Counted from the stretch's first letter, positions 15,512 to 25,005 are shown. The stretch: DNA of 64,000 bases from Hymenobacter nitidus (GCF_020447315.1 NZ_JAJADQ010000012.1:124001-188000); one strand, 5' to 3'. Program-made: numbers and translations. Notes: generated by a model not told the origin, from the sequence alone.

Positions 15512-16270
15512 GTGGCTAGTAAGTTGTTGCTGCGGCCTGCGCTGCTAAGTGTCCTGATTATCGTGAGCAGCTGCTCGTCGCTGTATTTTCCGCCCCCGCC
15601 CCAGGCCCCGCTGCTCACGCAGAAAGGCGAGTTCAGCGGCGGTATCCATACCAACTTCAGCCAGAACACGGCTCTGCAGGGCGCTTATGCCCTCGGCGAC
15701 CATATCGGGGTGCAGGGCAGCGCCTCGTTTCTGCGCTCCGACAAGAAGCAGTCGTTTTTTGGCAGTAAAAACAACCGTAAGTACGAGGAGCACAGCTTTG
15801 GCGAGGTAGGCCTGGGTTACTTCACCCGTCTGCCCGACCAGCGGGTGCTGGAATTCTACGGCGGCTACGGCCTGGGCTACGGCAAGCGCACGGAGAGCCG
15901 GGAAGGCGTGTCGAAAACCCTGGAGGGCAACCTGGAGAAGTACTACCTGCAGGCCAATTTCAGCAAGAAGGAAAGCAAAACCTGGCACTTTTTCAGCCGC
16001 GACTGGCCCGTATCCTACGGTATGGCTCTGCGCGCCAGCTACGTGCAGCTCCACGACTTCACCATCGACGGCAAGCCCCAGGAGCCGGAGGATAATATCT
16101 TCCTGGAGCCCATCAGCTTCACCCGTATCAGCGTGCTGGGCCCCATCCAGTTTCAGATGATTAGCGGCAGTAATTTCGGCCTGCGCAGCCGCCGCTACCT
16201 GAAGGCGGCCAACTCAGTGTTTCAGCTCGGCATTGTGGTCAACCTGGGCGGGCAGGAGGGTATGCGGTAA
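15512..16270 (+). CDS. Outer-membrane-type lipoprotein, GTG start
   Basis: This 252-residue protein starts at GTG (15512), since no ATG fits before its signal peptide. The lipobox Cys is residue 21 (VSSC). Mature strands are Tyr/Gly-rich (FTRLPDQRVLEFYGGYGLGYGKR, YGMALRASYVQLHDF), ending in ANSVFQLGIVVNLGG, typical of a beta-barrel. The region after the lipobox (PLLTQKGEFSGGIHTNFSQ) parallels the lipoprotein at 13132. It may belong to the same barrel-lipoprotein family. Function is unknown. A terminator follows 18 bases after the stop. Confidence 0.8.
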   Translation: MASKLLLRPALLSVLIIVSSCSSLYFPPPPQAPLLTQKGEFSGGIHTNFSQNTALQGAYALGDHIGVQGSASFLRSDKKQSFFGSKNNRKYEEHSFGEVGLGYFTRLPDQRVLEFYGGYGLGYGKRTESREGVSKTLEGNLEKYYLQANFSKKESKTWHFFSRDWPVSYGMALRASYVQLHDFTIDGKPQEPEDNIFLEPISFTRISVLGPIQFQMISGSNFGLRSRRYLKAANSVFQLGIVVNLGGQEGMR

Positions 16271-16288
16271 GGCAGTATCAGATACGGC

Positions 16289-16322
16289 AAGAGCTTCCCA
16301 CGCGAGTAGGAAGCTCTTTTTG
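16289..16322 (+). terminator. Terminator of the lipoprotein gene ending at 16270
   Basis: AAGAGCTTCC and GGAAGCTCTT enclose a 10-base loop and run into TTTT. Confidence 0.85.
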
Positions 16323-16437
16323 CTTTTCGTTGAACTGGATTAGGGGCGCAAGACTCTGAAAAAGCCTGTTCTTTTGCCATCCACACTGTCCGTTGGCCGC
16401 TGTGGGGCCGCTTGGGTGCCTTAAGAAACAGACCAAC

Positions 16438-16470
16438 AAAAAAAGCCCCGACTTGCGCCGGGGCTTTTTT
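16438..16470 (-). terminator. Terminator of sucD
   Basis: AAAAAAAGCCCCG and CGGGGCTTTTTT flank a 7-base loop, 22 bases past the sucD stop on the minus strand. Confidence 0.9.
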
Positions 16471-16492
16471 ATCCTGTAGACAGAGGCAGAAA

Positions 16493-17374
<882 letters not shown>

Positions 17375-17442
17375 TCGGAGAAGTGTTAAAGGATAATGTC
17401 GATTTGGGGTGGGAACCAGTAGCCTCCTGGGCTACCGGTGTG

Positions 17443-17472
17443 CAAAAGTAGCCTTTTTTGGGGGCGCGGCAA
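17443..17472 (-). promoter_or_regulatory. Consensus Bacteroidota promoter of sucD
   Basis: On the minus strand TTG at 17472-17470 is followed by exactly 19 bases and then TACTTTTG at 17450-17443, the TTG-N19-TAnnTTTG form. The start codon is 68 bases downstream. Confidence 0.75.
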
Positions 17473-17909
17473 GCCAGTATAGGATTCAATCCGAAGGACC
17501 TAAAGCCGCGACGGTGCCGCCCGCCGGCCCGGCTCAAACAACCGCGCGGCTATGGTTCTGTTCAGGCCAATTTGTGCCGGCTCGTCCAGAGCCTTTTCCC
17601 TTTTTCCACGATTATTTTCCCTCCGCGGCTACCCGCCGCAAGGTCCATTAGGCGGGCGCGGTGCCTGAATTGAGAATTAACCTTATGATTTTAAAAGATT
17701 TATAGAATTTCTGAAGTGGCTTCCGTCCACCTGAAGGCAACGAGACAGCTACACGAATCCTTTGGCACCCTCCGGGCACTTTAGGCGGCCGAACTGGTGT
17801 AGGTCCTGCCGGGCACTCGGCACAATTGCAGAAAGCCGTCAATTTTTAGCCGGGCCCAAGGGTAGGGGAGAAAAGCGCGGGGGGCATAAGGGCTACGGCC
17901 GCAAATCCG

Positions 17910-17917
17910 TACCTTTG
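17910..17917 (+). promoter_or_regulatory. Bacteroidota -7 promoter for the cystathionine synthase-like gene
   Basis: TACCTTTG matches TAnnTTTG, 34 bases before the ATG at 17952. Confidence 0.55.
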
Positions 17918-17951
17918 CGGCCCTCTCACTCAAAATGCTTACCTCTCTCGC

Positions 17952-18929
17952 ATGTATTTGAATAACATCGTTGAGGCCATCGGCAACACGCCTTTGGTGA
18001 AACTCAACAAAGTCACCGACGGCATCAAAGGCACTGTGCTGGCAAAAGTGGAATACTTCAACCCCGGCAACTCGGTGAAAGACCGGATGGCCATGCGGAT
18101 GATTGAGGACGCTGAAAAGGCCGGCCTGCTGAAGCCCGGCGGCACCATCATCGAAGGCACCAGCGGCAATACCGGCATGGGCCTGGCCCTGGGCGCCATT
18201 GCCAAAGGCTACCAGTGCATCTTCGTGATGAGCGACAAGCAAAGCAAGGAGAAGCAGGACATTCTGCGGGCCGTGGGCGCGCAGGTGGTAGTATGCCCCG
18301 TAGACGTAGCGCCCGACGACCCGCGCTCCTACTATTCGGTAGCCAGGCGCCTGAGCGAGGAAACGCCTAACTCATTCTACCCCAACCAGTACGACAACAT
18401 GTCGAACACGGCCGCGCACTACGAAGGCACCGGCCCCGAGCTTTGGAAGCAGACCGAAGGCACCATCACGCACCTGGCCTGCGGCGTGGGCACGGGCGGC
18501 ACCATCTGCGGCACTTCGCAGTACCTGAAAGAGCAGAAGCCCGAGCTGGTAACGGTTGGGCTTGACACCTACGGCTCAGTGTTCAAGAAGTACAAGGAGA
18601 CGGGTATTTTCGATGAAAACGAAATCTATCCGTATAAGACAGAAGGCATTGGGGAAGATATTCTTCCTAAAAATGTTAACTTTGACCTCATTGATCTGTT
18701 TATCAAAGTCACTGACCAGGACGCGGCCGTCATGACTCGGCGGTTGGCCAAGGAAGAAGGCTTATTCGTGGGCTGGTCGTGTGGCTCGGCGGTATACGGC
18801 GCTTTGGAGTACGCCAAAGAGCACTTGAAAGAGGAAGATGTGATGGTTATTATTCTTCCTGACCACGGCACACGCTACCTCGGAAAAATCTATAATGACG
18901 ACTGGATGCGCGAGCAGGGCTGGTTGTAA
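17952..18929 (+). CDS. PLP-dependent cysteine / cystathionine beta-synthase-type enzyme
   Basis: This is a fold-type II PLP enzyme of 325 residues. The PLP lysine is K43 in NSVKDRM, and the phosphate-binding loops are GTSGNTGMG (69-77) and GVGTGGT. Details such as SVKDRMAMRMIEDAEKAG and the final HGTRYLGKIYNDDWM are closer to the catalytic core of cystathionine beta-synthase than to CysK. It lacks the haem and C-terminal CBS domains of the eukaryotic enzyme. It therefore makes cystathionine from serine and homocysteine, or cysteine from O-acetylserine; sequence alone does not settle which. A receiver-domain gene follows 60 bases later. Confidence 0.9.
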   Translation: MYLNNIVEAIGNTPLVKLNKVTDGIKGTVLAKVEYFNPGNSVKDRMAMRMIEDAEKAGLLKPGGTIIEGTSGNTGMGLALGAIAKGYQCIFVMSDKQSKEKQDILRAVGAQVVVCPVDVAPDDPRSYYSVARRLSEETPNSFYPNQYDNMSNTAAHYEGTGPELWKQTEGTITHLACGVGTGGTICGTSQYLKEQKPELVTVGLDTYGSVFKKYKETGIFDENEIYPYKTEGIGEDILPKNVNFDLIDLFIKVTDQDAAVMTRRLAKEEGLFVGWSCGSAVYGALEYAKEHLKEEDVMVIILPDHGTRYLGKIYNDDWMREQGWL

Positions 18930-18989
18930 TTGAATTCCCCGGTTTCAAACCAAGCCGGGCTTACGCTTTCAACAAAAACCACGAACGCC

Positions 18990-19415
18990 ATGCTCAAGAA
19001 ACTGCGCAACGTCGTGCTGGTCGATGATAACGAGACGACCAGCTTCCTCAACAACCGTCTGCTCAGCCGCCTCGACGTGGCCGATAAAGTGTACACCTTC
19101 TCGCGGGCCGAACAAGCCTACGACTTCCTCTGGGGCAATGGCGCCGACCGGGCCAGCTCCATGGAGCCCGATGCGCCCCAGCTGGTGTTCGTCGACCTGA
19201 AAATGCCTGGCATGGACGGCTTCGAGTTCCTGGAGCAATACAGCCAGCTCCCGCCCGACATCAAGGAGAAAACGGTGATGGCCGTGCTGACAACTTCCAT
19301 GCACTCGGCCGATACGGCCCGCGTCGCGAAGTTTGAAGGCGTGGAATACCTGGCCAAGCCCCTGACGGAAGAGAAGATGCGCAAGCTCCTGGACAAGCGC
19401 TTCGTCACGAACTAG
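18990..19415 (+). CDS. Single-domain response regulator
   Basis: This 141-residue protein is a stand-alone CheY-like receiver. Acidic residues D12 and D13 (VVLVDDN), the phosphoacceptor D69 (VFVDLKMPGMDG), the switch Thr (T101 or T102, VLTTS) and K123 (YLAKPL) are all present. There is no output domain, so it acts by protein contact or phosphotransfer. The frame is open to 18930, but the ATG at 18990 gives the normal receiver start. The cognate kinase is not in the window. It shares orientation with the upstream PLP enzyme. Confidence 0.92.
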   Translation: MLKKLRNVVLVDDNETTSFLNNRLLSRLDVADKVYTFSRAEQAYDFLWGNGADRASSMEPDAPQLVFVDLKMPGMDGFEFLEQYSQLPPDIKEKTVMAVLTTSMHSADTARVAKFEGVEYLAKPLTEEKMRKLLDKRFVTN

Positions 19416-19434
19416 CTTACTTTAGCTTTAATAT

Positions 19435-19472
19435 AAAAAAGGCCGCTGCAAGCATTTGCAGCGGCCTTTTTT
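19435..19472. terminator. Bidirectional terminator between receiver gene and adenine deaminase
   Basis: AAAAAAGGCCGCTGCAA and TGCAGCGGCCTTTTTT form a long stem between convergent genes. Confidence 0.92.
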
Positions 19473-19496
19473 ATGCCTTCACCAGAAAACAGGCAA

Positions 19497-21149
19497 CTAT
19501 ACCACCGCCTCCACAAACCGGAAAGCCTCGCCGTCGAACAAGCCTTTGTCGCTGAGCTTGAGGCTGGGAATTACCAGCAGGGCCATAAACGACAGGGTCA
19601 TGAATGGCGCACCGAGCGGGCTGCCCAGGCGCTTCGATAGCGCATCGACAGCGGCGTAGGCTTCGGCCACGTGGTAGCCGCTCTGGTCCGACATCAGGCC
19701 GGCCACGGGCAGAGGCAGCAGGATTTCTTCGCCATTAGGGCCTACGGCCGCCAGTCCGCCTTTGGCCTCAATCACCAGGTTGATGGCGCGGGCCAGGCTT
19801 TCGTCGTCGCAGCCCACGGCCGTAATGTTGTGCGAATCGTGGCCCACGCTGGAGGCCAGGGCCCCGCGCTGCAGGCCGAAGCCGGTGATGAACGACACAG
19901 CCGGCGCGGCCGGCTGGTAGCGGTTTACCACCGTAAGCTTCAACACGTCCTTCTCCACATCGGGCACCACCAGGCCAGTTTCCACCCGCGCGGCCAGGTC
20001 GTGGCGGGCCGTAATGAGCTGGCCGTCGAAGCACTCGATAACCCGAACCGTGGCGGCCGCCGCCGGAGCCGGCAGCTGGAAATCCTGGGCCGCCACGGGC
20101 CGGGCGTGGAAGTTGTTGACCACTTCACTGGGCACCGACGCAATGCGCGTTTCCCCGTTTTCGGCCACCAGCGCGCCATCCAGATACGTCTGGCGCACCA
20201 GAAAGTCCCGCAGGTTGTCGACCACGATAAAGTCGGCCGGGTCGCCTTCGCGCAAGAGGCCCACCGGCAGCTTATAGTGCAGCACGGGGTTGAGGCAGGC
20301 CACGCGCAGCACCTTGAGCACGTCCTGGCCGCGGGCCACGGCCCGCTGCACCAGCTGGTTGATGTGGCCCAGCACCAAGGTATCGGGGTGCTTGTCGTCG
20401 GAGCAGAACATCAGGTTCTCGTAGTGCTCCGGGAGCAAATCAATCAGGGCGTCGAAGTTGCGGGCGGCCGAGCCTTCCCGAATCAGGATTTTCATGCCCA
20501 CGGCCAGCTTGTCGAGGGCTTCTTCGGCGGTAAAGCATTCGTGGTCGGTGCTGATGCCGGCCTCGGCGTAGCGGCGCGCATCGTCGCCGCGCAGGCCGGG
20601 GGCGTGGCCATCTACGGGGCGGCCGTAGCGCCGGGCTAACTCAATTTTCTCCATCACGCCGGCGTCGCGCTGCAGCACGCCGGGCCAGTTCATCATTTCG
20701 GCCAGGTAGCCGATTTCCGGGTTTTGAAACAGCTGCTCAATGTCGGCCGCCGTTATTTCGGCCCCGGCCGTTTCGAAGGGCGTGGCCGGCACGCAGGACG
20801 GGGCTCCAAAGCAGAACTTAAACGGCACCGAGCGGCCGCTTTGCAGCATGTACTCCACCCCGGCCACGCCCAGCACGTTGCCGATTTCGTGGGGGTCTGA
20901 TACGGTGGCCACGGTGCCGTGCGTGACGGCCAGGCGGGCAAACTCGGCGGGCACCAGCAGGGAACTTTCCACGTGCACGTGCGCGTCCACAAAGCCGGGC
21001 AGGGCGTAAGGCAGCGCGGGGTCGGGAGCAGTAGCTGCCTCCAGCGCCACGGCCCGAATCCGGCCCGCCGTTACGTGAATGGTCCCCGGCAGTATGGTGT
21101 TCGAAAACAGATTGATAACGTTGGCCCGCAGGCTAAAATCGGCAGACAT
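19497..21149 (-). CDS. ade: Adenine deaminase
   Basis: Ade deaminates adenine to hypoxanthine in purine salvage, using a metal centre in an amidohydrolase barrel. The 550-residue form starting at ATG 21149 (MSADFSLRAN) matches the family. Upstream in-frame codons would run through the promoter of the divergent gene. The metal-binding H57-x-H59 is in GFVDAHVHVESS. The middle GHAPGLRGDDARRY and CFGAPSCVPATPFE are further family marks, and the C-terminal GHDSHNITAVG is the usual closing domain. The gene diverges from a small lipoprotein gene starting 86 bases away. Confidence 0.95.
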   Translation of the reverse strand: MSADFSLRANVINLFSNTILPGTIHVTAGRIRAVALEAATAPDPALPYALPGFVDAHVHVESSLLVPAEFARLAVTHGTVATVSDPHEIGNVLGVAGVEYMLQSGRSVPFKFCFGAPSCVPATPFETAGAEITAADIEQLFQNPEIGYLAEMMNWPGVLQRDAGVMEKIELARRYGRPVDGHAPGLRGDDARRYAEAGISTDHECFTAEEALDKLAVGMKILIREGSAARNFDALIDLLPEHYENLMFCSDDKHPDTLVLGHINQLVQRAVARGQDVLKVLRVACLNPVLHYKLPVGLLREGDPADFIVVDNLRDFLVRQTYLDGALVAENGETRIASVPSEVVNNFHARPVAAQDFQLPAPAAAATVRVIECFDGQLITARHDLAARVETGLVVPDVEKDVLKLTVVNRYQPAAPAVSFITGFGLQRGALASSVGHDSHNITAVGCDDESLARAINLVIEAKGGLAAVGPNGEEILLPLPVAGLMSDQSGYHVAEAYAAVDALSKRLGSPLGAPFMTLSFMALLVIPSLKLSDKGLFDGEAFRFVEAVV

Positions 21150-21210
21150 GAAGCAGGAGAGAAGTAGGGGGAAAGTTGAGCTTAAGCAAAGGCGAACGGG
21201 TAAAGAACCG

Positions 21211-21218
21211 TATATTTG
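21211..21218 (+). promoter_or_regulatory. Bacteroidota -7 promoter for the small lipoprotein
   Basis: TATATTTG matches TAnnTTTG, 16 bases before the GTG start at 21235. Confidence 0.55.
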
Positions 21219-21234
21219 CCGAAAATCCGTGCCG

Positions 21235-21393
21235 GTGAGAAAGATTGTGACTTTGCTGTTGGCCGCCCTCATAGCGGGTTCCGGCCTTACCCTGACGAGC
21301 TGTGCCCAGCGCACGGTGCAGCAGAAAAAAACGGCTTCCTTTAAGCGCAAAGCCAAATCCGGTAAAACGCCCTGTCCCTGCGACAGTCATTAG
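21235..21393 (+). CDS. Small lipoprotein (52 aa), GTG start
   Basis: A 52-residue precursor starts at GTG: basic MRK, a hydrophobic helix, then lipobox LTSC with Cys23. The mature peptide is only about 30 residues, is Lys/Gln-rich and ends CPCDSH with two extra cysteines. It is supported by a well-placed TATATTTG promoter 16 bases upstream. A longer in-frame start at 21079 would overlap adenine deaminase. Such tiny lipoproteins are common and poorly characterised in Bacteroidota. Function is unknown. Confidence 0.7.
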   Translation: MRKIVTLLLAALIAGSGLTLTSCAQRTVQQKKTASFKRKAKSGKTPCPCDSH

Positions 21394-21446
21394 CCCCGTG
21401 CCTCTGTAAGCTGGTATCCTCCTATCACCTCGTATCTCTTCCTGTT

Positions 21447-22115
21447 TTGGCCGTCCTCTCACACTCCGCTGCCCCGTTTGCTTTGCTGCTTTGCGCAGGA
21501 GTGTGCCTGGCCGTGACGCCGGCGCAGGCCCAGTACACGAGTGGTGGAGCCGGCTTGCCGCGCATCGTCAATTACCACGACGGCGCTTACCAGCTAGCGG
21601 ATGGCCACTGGCAAACGGGACAGCTGTACCTGGAAACGTCGGGCCAGCTGCGGGTGCGCCCCATCGACAGCAAAGCCACTACCGTTTATCAGCCGGGCCA
21701 AGTAGAAGCCTTTGTGCTGAAGACCGATACGTTTGGCACCGTGCGCAACGTGGATATGTCGTACCGGCGAATCCCGGCCGTATTTGCCCAGCGGCTTTAT
21801 CGATATGGCCAGCTTACCGCCTTCACGCTCGACCATCGGTATATGGGTGAAGGCAGCCAGCTGCTTGGCAGCAACACGGTGGTGCCCGCCGGAGCCGTTG
21901 ATCTGGTGCTGCAGCCCGCCGTCGGCGACGCCGTAGTCGTACCCGCCGGGCGCCGGGCATTCACCCAGACCATGCTTGCGTTGGTGGGCGACTGTCCGGA
22001 GCTAGCGGCCCAGATTACGAAAGGCAAAGTAGGACGTCAGCATATGCGGCAGATTTTGCGAACGTATGCCCGCTGGCAACAGGCGGGTTCAGCGCAACCT
22101 ACTTCCGTCAACTAA
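21447..22115 (+). CDS. Exported protein, first of a tandem paralogous pair
   Basis: The protein has 222 residues. It starts at TTG (21447), the only plausible start ahead of the signal peptide (LLLCAGVCLAVTPAQAQ). The mature part has a beta-rich opening (DGAYQLADGHWQTGQLYLE, QVEAFVLKTDTFGTVRNVD) and a helical close (ITKGKVGRQHMRQILRTYARW). The next gene has the same sections in the same order (DGQWHPVQIAGWL, MTAFVLGSDTMVTVAGV, LRARRVGRWRVPQLLARYADF), so the two are paralogues. I do not recognise the family. It is likely periplasmic or surface exposed. Confidence 0.7.
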   Translation: MAVLSHSAAPFALLLCAGVCLAVTPAQAQYTSGGAGLPRIVNYHDGAYQLADGHWQTGQLYLETSGQLRVRPIDSKATTVYQPGQVEAFVLKTDTFGTVRNVDMSYRRIPAVFAQRLYRYGQLTAFTLDHRYMGEGSQLLGSNTVVPAGAVDLVLQPAVGDAVVVPAGRRAFTQTMLALVGDCPELAAQITKGKVGRQHMRQILRTYARWQQAGSAQPTSVN

Positions 22116-22127
22116 TTGCGCCGCTTC

Positions 22128-22829
22128 ATGCCACACGTCACGCGAGCCGCTGTGCCCCTGAAATACCTGCTGGCTGCCGGGCTGCTGGTGGCCGGGCACT
22201 TCGTCGGGGTGGCGCAGCAGCGGCCCCACGCGGCCTTTATTCCCCCAACGTCTTACCCCGAGCAGACCCGCAACCCCACGCTGCGCTACGAGCCCGGCGG
22301 CCGGCCCGGCACGTTTCGCGGCCTCGATGGGCAGTGGCACCCCGTGCAGATTGCCGGCTGGCTGCCCGACCGCGTCTACCTGAACGAAAGCGGCAACCAC
22401 TACCGCGCCTTCTCGCCCGAGGAAATGACGGCCTTTGTGCTGGGCTCCGACACAATGGTGACGGTAGCGGGCGTGGCCCCCGGCAAGCTGGGCCACCGGC
22501 ACCGGCTCACGGCCTTCGGGCGGCAGCTGTTTCGGGGTGGGGGCATGCAGCTGGTGGATGTCACGGACGAAACCACCTCCCTGCTCACGCTGCTGGTAAC
22601 GCCCCACAAGCTCTTTATTCGCAAGAACGCCGGTGGCTGGGAGCTGTTGCCTAAAGACCGGTTTGCCCTGCAACAGCTCCTGCTGGCCATGCTCGCCGAC
22701 GACCCCACGCTGGTGGCCGAGCTGCGGGCCCGGCGCGTGGGCCGCTGGCGGGTGCCGCAGCTGCTGGCCCGGTACGCCGATTTTCGAACCACGCAGTTTT
22801 TGCAGACGGCTGCTCAGCCGCGTCCTTAG
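22128..22829 (+). CDS. Exported protein, second of the tandem pair
   Basis: This protein has 233 residues from ATG 22128; a TTG four codons earlier is the alternative. Signal peptide is about residues 10-30 (YLLAAGLLVAGHFVGVAQQ). Its sections parallel those of the gene before it: a short beta segment on how a substrate or scaffold is displayed (DGQWHPVQIAGWLPDRVYLN), the xxAFVLGSDTMVTV segment, and a C-terminal RVGRWRVPQLLARYADF helix. The 12-base spacing and shared strand suggest one transcript made by duplication. Function is unknown. Confidence 0.75.
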   Translation: MPHVTRAAVPLKYLLAAGLLVAGHFVGVAQQRPHAAFIPPTSYPEQTRNPTLRYEPGGRPGTFRGLDGQWHPVQIAGWLPDRVYLNESGNHYRAFSPEEMTAFVLGSDTMVTVAGVAPGKLGHRHRLTAFGRQLFRGGGMQLVDVTDETTSLLTLLVTPHKLFIRKNAGGWELLPKDRFALQQLLLAMLADDPTLVAELRARRVGRWRVPQLLARYADFRTTQFLQTAAQPRP

Positions 22830-22839
22830 CCTGTAGCCT

Positions 22840-23232
22840 ATGACTTCCGAAAACCCGATTATTCCTTTGCAGAAAGCGGCCGAAGCCGTGCGCCGGCAGC
22901 TGCAGGTAAATGCCTTTGATGCCGCCGCCGTGCAGCGCCTCGCCGAGTTTATTGACGCCCAGCGCACCAACATCAAGGATGCTGAGCGCGAAGGTGTAAT
23001 TTCGGCCCTGGGCTGCTTTCTGGGCCAGTGCCTGGTGAGCACCTACCAGGGCGAGTGGGCGCTGGGGCCGGATAAAACCACCGGCGTCGGTATTGCCGGC
23101 AAGCATTTTTTCAACCCCTTCTACCGCGTGTCGCAGCAGTTGGCTCATGGCCAAAAAGAGTCTGTTGCCGTATTCTTCGCGGGTATACCTGAACGCGTGG
23201 CCACCGAGCCGCGTCGTAAAAATTGGATTTAG
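22840..23232 (+). CDS. Hypothetical protein upstream of cmk
   Basis: This protein has 130 residues with no signal or membrane segment, and is probably an alpha/beta fold. Helix-rich start (QKAAEAVRRQLQ, VQRLAEFIDAQRTN), then a core around GALGCFLGQCLVSTYQGEW-like residues 56-73 with a mixed end (GIAGKHFFNPFYRVSQQLAHG). It follows the paralogous pair by 10 bases and runs up to cmk. I do not recognise a family; the glycine-rich tryptophan segment resembles uncharacterised DUF proteins only loosely. Confidence 0.65.
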   Translation: MTSENPIIPLQKAAEAVRRQLQVNAFDAAAVQRLAEFIDAQRTNIKDAEREGVISALGCFLGQCLVSTYQGEWALGPDKTTGVGIAGKHFFNPFYRVSQQLAHGQKESVAVFFAGIPERVATEPRRKNWI

Positions 23233-23267
23233 TGACTACGACCAGCCCCCAGCCCACCGACTTTGCC

Positions 23268-24005
23268 ATGAGAAAAATCGTCATTGCCATCGACGGATAC
23301 TCTTCCTGCGGCAAGAGCACCACGGCCAAAGCCGTAGCGGCCGAGCTGGGCTATGCCTACATCGATACCGGCGCCATGTACCGGGCCGTGACGCTCTACC
23401 TGTTGGAGCGCGATATTGCCTTCGATGACCTGCCCCGCGTGGAGCAGGCCCTGCACGATATCCACATTTCCTTTAAGCGCAACCGCAAAACCGGCCGCAA
23501 TGAGCTGTGCCTGGATGGTGTGATTCGGGAAGACGAAATCCGGCAGATGCGCATTTCCAACTCCGTGAGCGAGGTGTCGGTGATACCGGCCGTGCGCCAC
23601 ACGCTGGTGGCCCAGCAGCAACGCATGGGCCGCAAGCGCGGCGTGGTGATGGACGGGCGCGACATTGGCACCACCGTCTTTCCCGATGCCGAAGTCAAAA
23701 TCTTCATGACGGCCGAGGTCGAAACCCGCGCCCGCCGCCGGCAGGAAGAGCTGGCCGTGAAAGACGAGCACGTGCCGCTGGAAGACATTGTGGAAAACCT
23801 GCGCAAGCGGGACCACATCGACTCGACCCGGGCCGAAAGCCCGCTACGCCGTGCCGCCGACGCCGTCTTGCTCGACACAACCCACATGATGATCGACGAG
23901 CAGGTAGATTTTGTGCTGGAGCGGGTGTCGGCCCGCCTGTTTGAGCGTAGCTTGCTGGCCCTTACCGGCAATGAGGAACGGAATACTTCCGGCGCTGGTC
24001 TATAA
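23268..24005 (+). CDS. cmk: Cytidylate kinase
   Basis: Cmk phosphorylates CMP and dCMP to the diphosphates in pyrimidine nucleotide synthesis. The 245-residue protein begins MRKIVIAIDGYSSCGKST, with the P-loop at residues 10-18. The NMP-binding region (DTGAMYRAVTLYLLERDI) and the lid-region aspartate motif (VVMDGRDIGTTVFPDAEVKIF) are complete. The frame is open to 23223, overlapping the previous gene by 10 bases, but the ATG at 23268 is the family start. It is followed 59 bases later by ispH. Confidence 0.95.
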   Translation: MRKIVIAIDGYSSCGKSTTAKAVAAELGYAYIDTGAMYRAVTLYLLERDIAFDDLPRVEQALHDIHISFKRNRKTGRNELCLDGVIREDEIRQMRISNSVSEVSVIPAVRHTLVAQQQRMGRKRGVVMDGRDIGTTVFPDAEVKIFMTAEVETRARRRQEELAVKDEHVPLEDIVENLRKRDHIDSTRAESPLRRAADAVLLDTTHMMIDEQVDFVLERVSARLFERSLLALTGNEERNTSGAGL

Positions 24006-24064
24006 AGGAATATGGGCGCGAAAGTTGCTGCCAGCACCGCGTCTTTGCTACTTGAACGAGAGTC

Positions 24065-24952
24065 ATGAATGTCACGATAGATAAGAATTCGGGGTATTGT
24101 TTCGGGGTTGAATTCGCCATTCAGATGGCGGAGGATGAGCTGGCGCACGAGTCGACGCTCTACTGCCTGGGCGACATTGTGCACAATCGTATGGAGGTGG
24201 AGCGCCTGCACCAGCAGGGCCTGCGCATCATCGACCGGGAGCAGCTCCAGACCCTGCGTGACTGCAAGGTGCTGATCCGGGCCCACGGTGAGCCGCCGGA
24301 AACCTACGAGCTGGCCCTGCGCAACAACCTGGAGCTGATTGACGCCTCCTGCCCGGTGGTGCTCAAGCTGCAGAACCGCGTGAAGCACGCCTTCGACAGC
24401 ACTACCCGCCAAAACGGCCAGGTTGTCATCTACGGGCAGCCCGGCCACGCCGAGGTAACCGGCCTCAACGGGCAGACCGGCAACCAGTCCATCATCGTGA
24501 TGACCGAAGCCGACCTCGACCAGATTGACTTCGCCCGGCCCGTGACGTTGTTCAGCCAGACCACCAAGAGCACCGCCGGCTTCTACCACATGAAGGAGGT
24601 CATCGAGCAGCGTATTGCCGCTGCCGGGGGCAGCCTGGAGTCGTTCGATGCCAATGACAGCATCTGTCGGCAGGTGAGCAACCGGGAGCCCGCTCTGCGC
24701 AAGTTCGCCGTGGACTACGACGTGGTGTTATTCGTGAGTGGCCGCAAAAGCTCCAACGGCAAGGCCCTGTTCAGCGTGGTAAACCAGACTAACCCGCGCA
24801 GCTACTTTATCGAGAACGAGCAGGAATTGGACGAAGCCTGGCTGCAGGGTGTCGGCAGCGTGGGTATCTGCGGGGCAACCAGCACACCCATGTGGCTGAT
24901 GCAGCGCGTAGCCGACCGGGTAGCCGGGGTGGCCGAAAGTCTGCCGGCTTAA
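24065..24952 (+). CDS. ispH: 4-hydroxy-3-methylbut-2-enyl diphosphate reductase
   Basis: IspH (LytB) performs the last step of the MEP pathway and makes IPP and DMAPP through a [4Fe-4S] cluster. Three conserved cluster cysteines are at C12 (SGYCFGV), C96 (DASCPVV) and C201 (DSICRQV); the catalytic-site Glu is E130 (GHAEVTG). Its 295-residue length is normal for the short bacterial form. The partner ispG is not in the window. A terminator begins about 54 bases after the stop. Confidence 0.95.
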   Translation: MNVTIDKNSGYCFGVEFAIQMAEDELAHESTLYCLGDIVHNRMEVERLHQQGLRIIDREQLQTLRDCKVLIRAHGEPPETYELALRNNLELIDASCPVVLKLQNRVKHAFDSTTRQNGQVVIYGQPGHAEVTGLNGQTGNQSIIVMTEADLDQIDFARPVTLFSQTTKSTAGFYHMKEVIEQRIAAAGGSLESFDANDSICRQVSNREPALRKFAVDYDVVLFVSGRKSSNGKALFSVVNQTNPRSYFIENEQELDEAWLQGVGSVGICGATSTPMWLMQRVADRVAGVAESLPA

Positions 24953-25005
24953 GACCACGGCCGAGCTAAAAACTCCAATTTTCTACCGTCATTCTTTGTT
25001 ACTTG

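Larger units (their letters stand above)
17375..17951. other. 577-base divergent intergenic region, sucD/cysK
   Basis: This gap holds the sucD promoter (17443-17472), a GTAGCC/GGCTAC hairpin in the sucD leader (about 17421-17437) and the -7 element of the plus-strand gene at 17910. The stretch 17660-17760 is markedly AT-rich. I see no conserved RNA or protein gene, but an unrecognised small RNA cannot be excluded. Confidence 0.5.
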
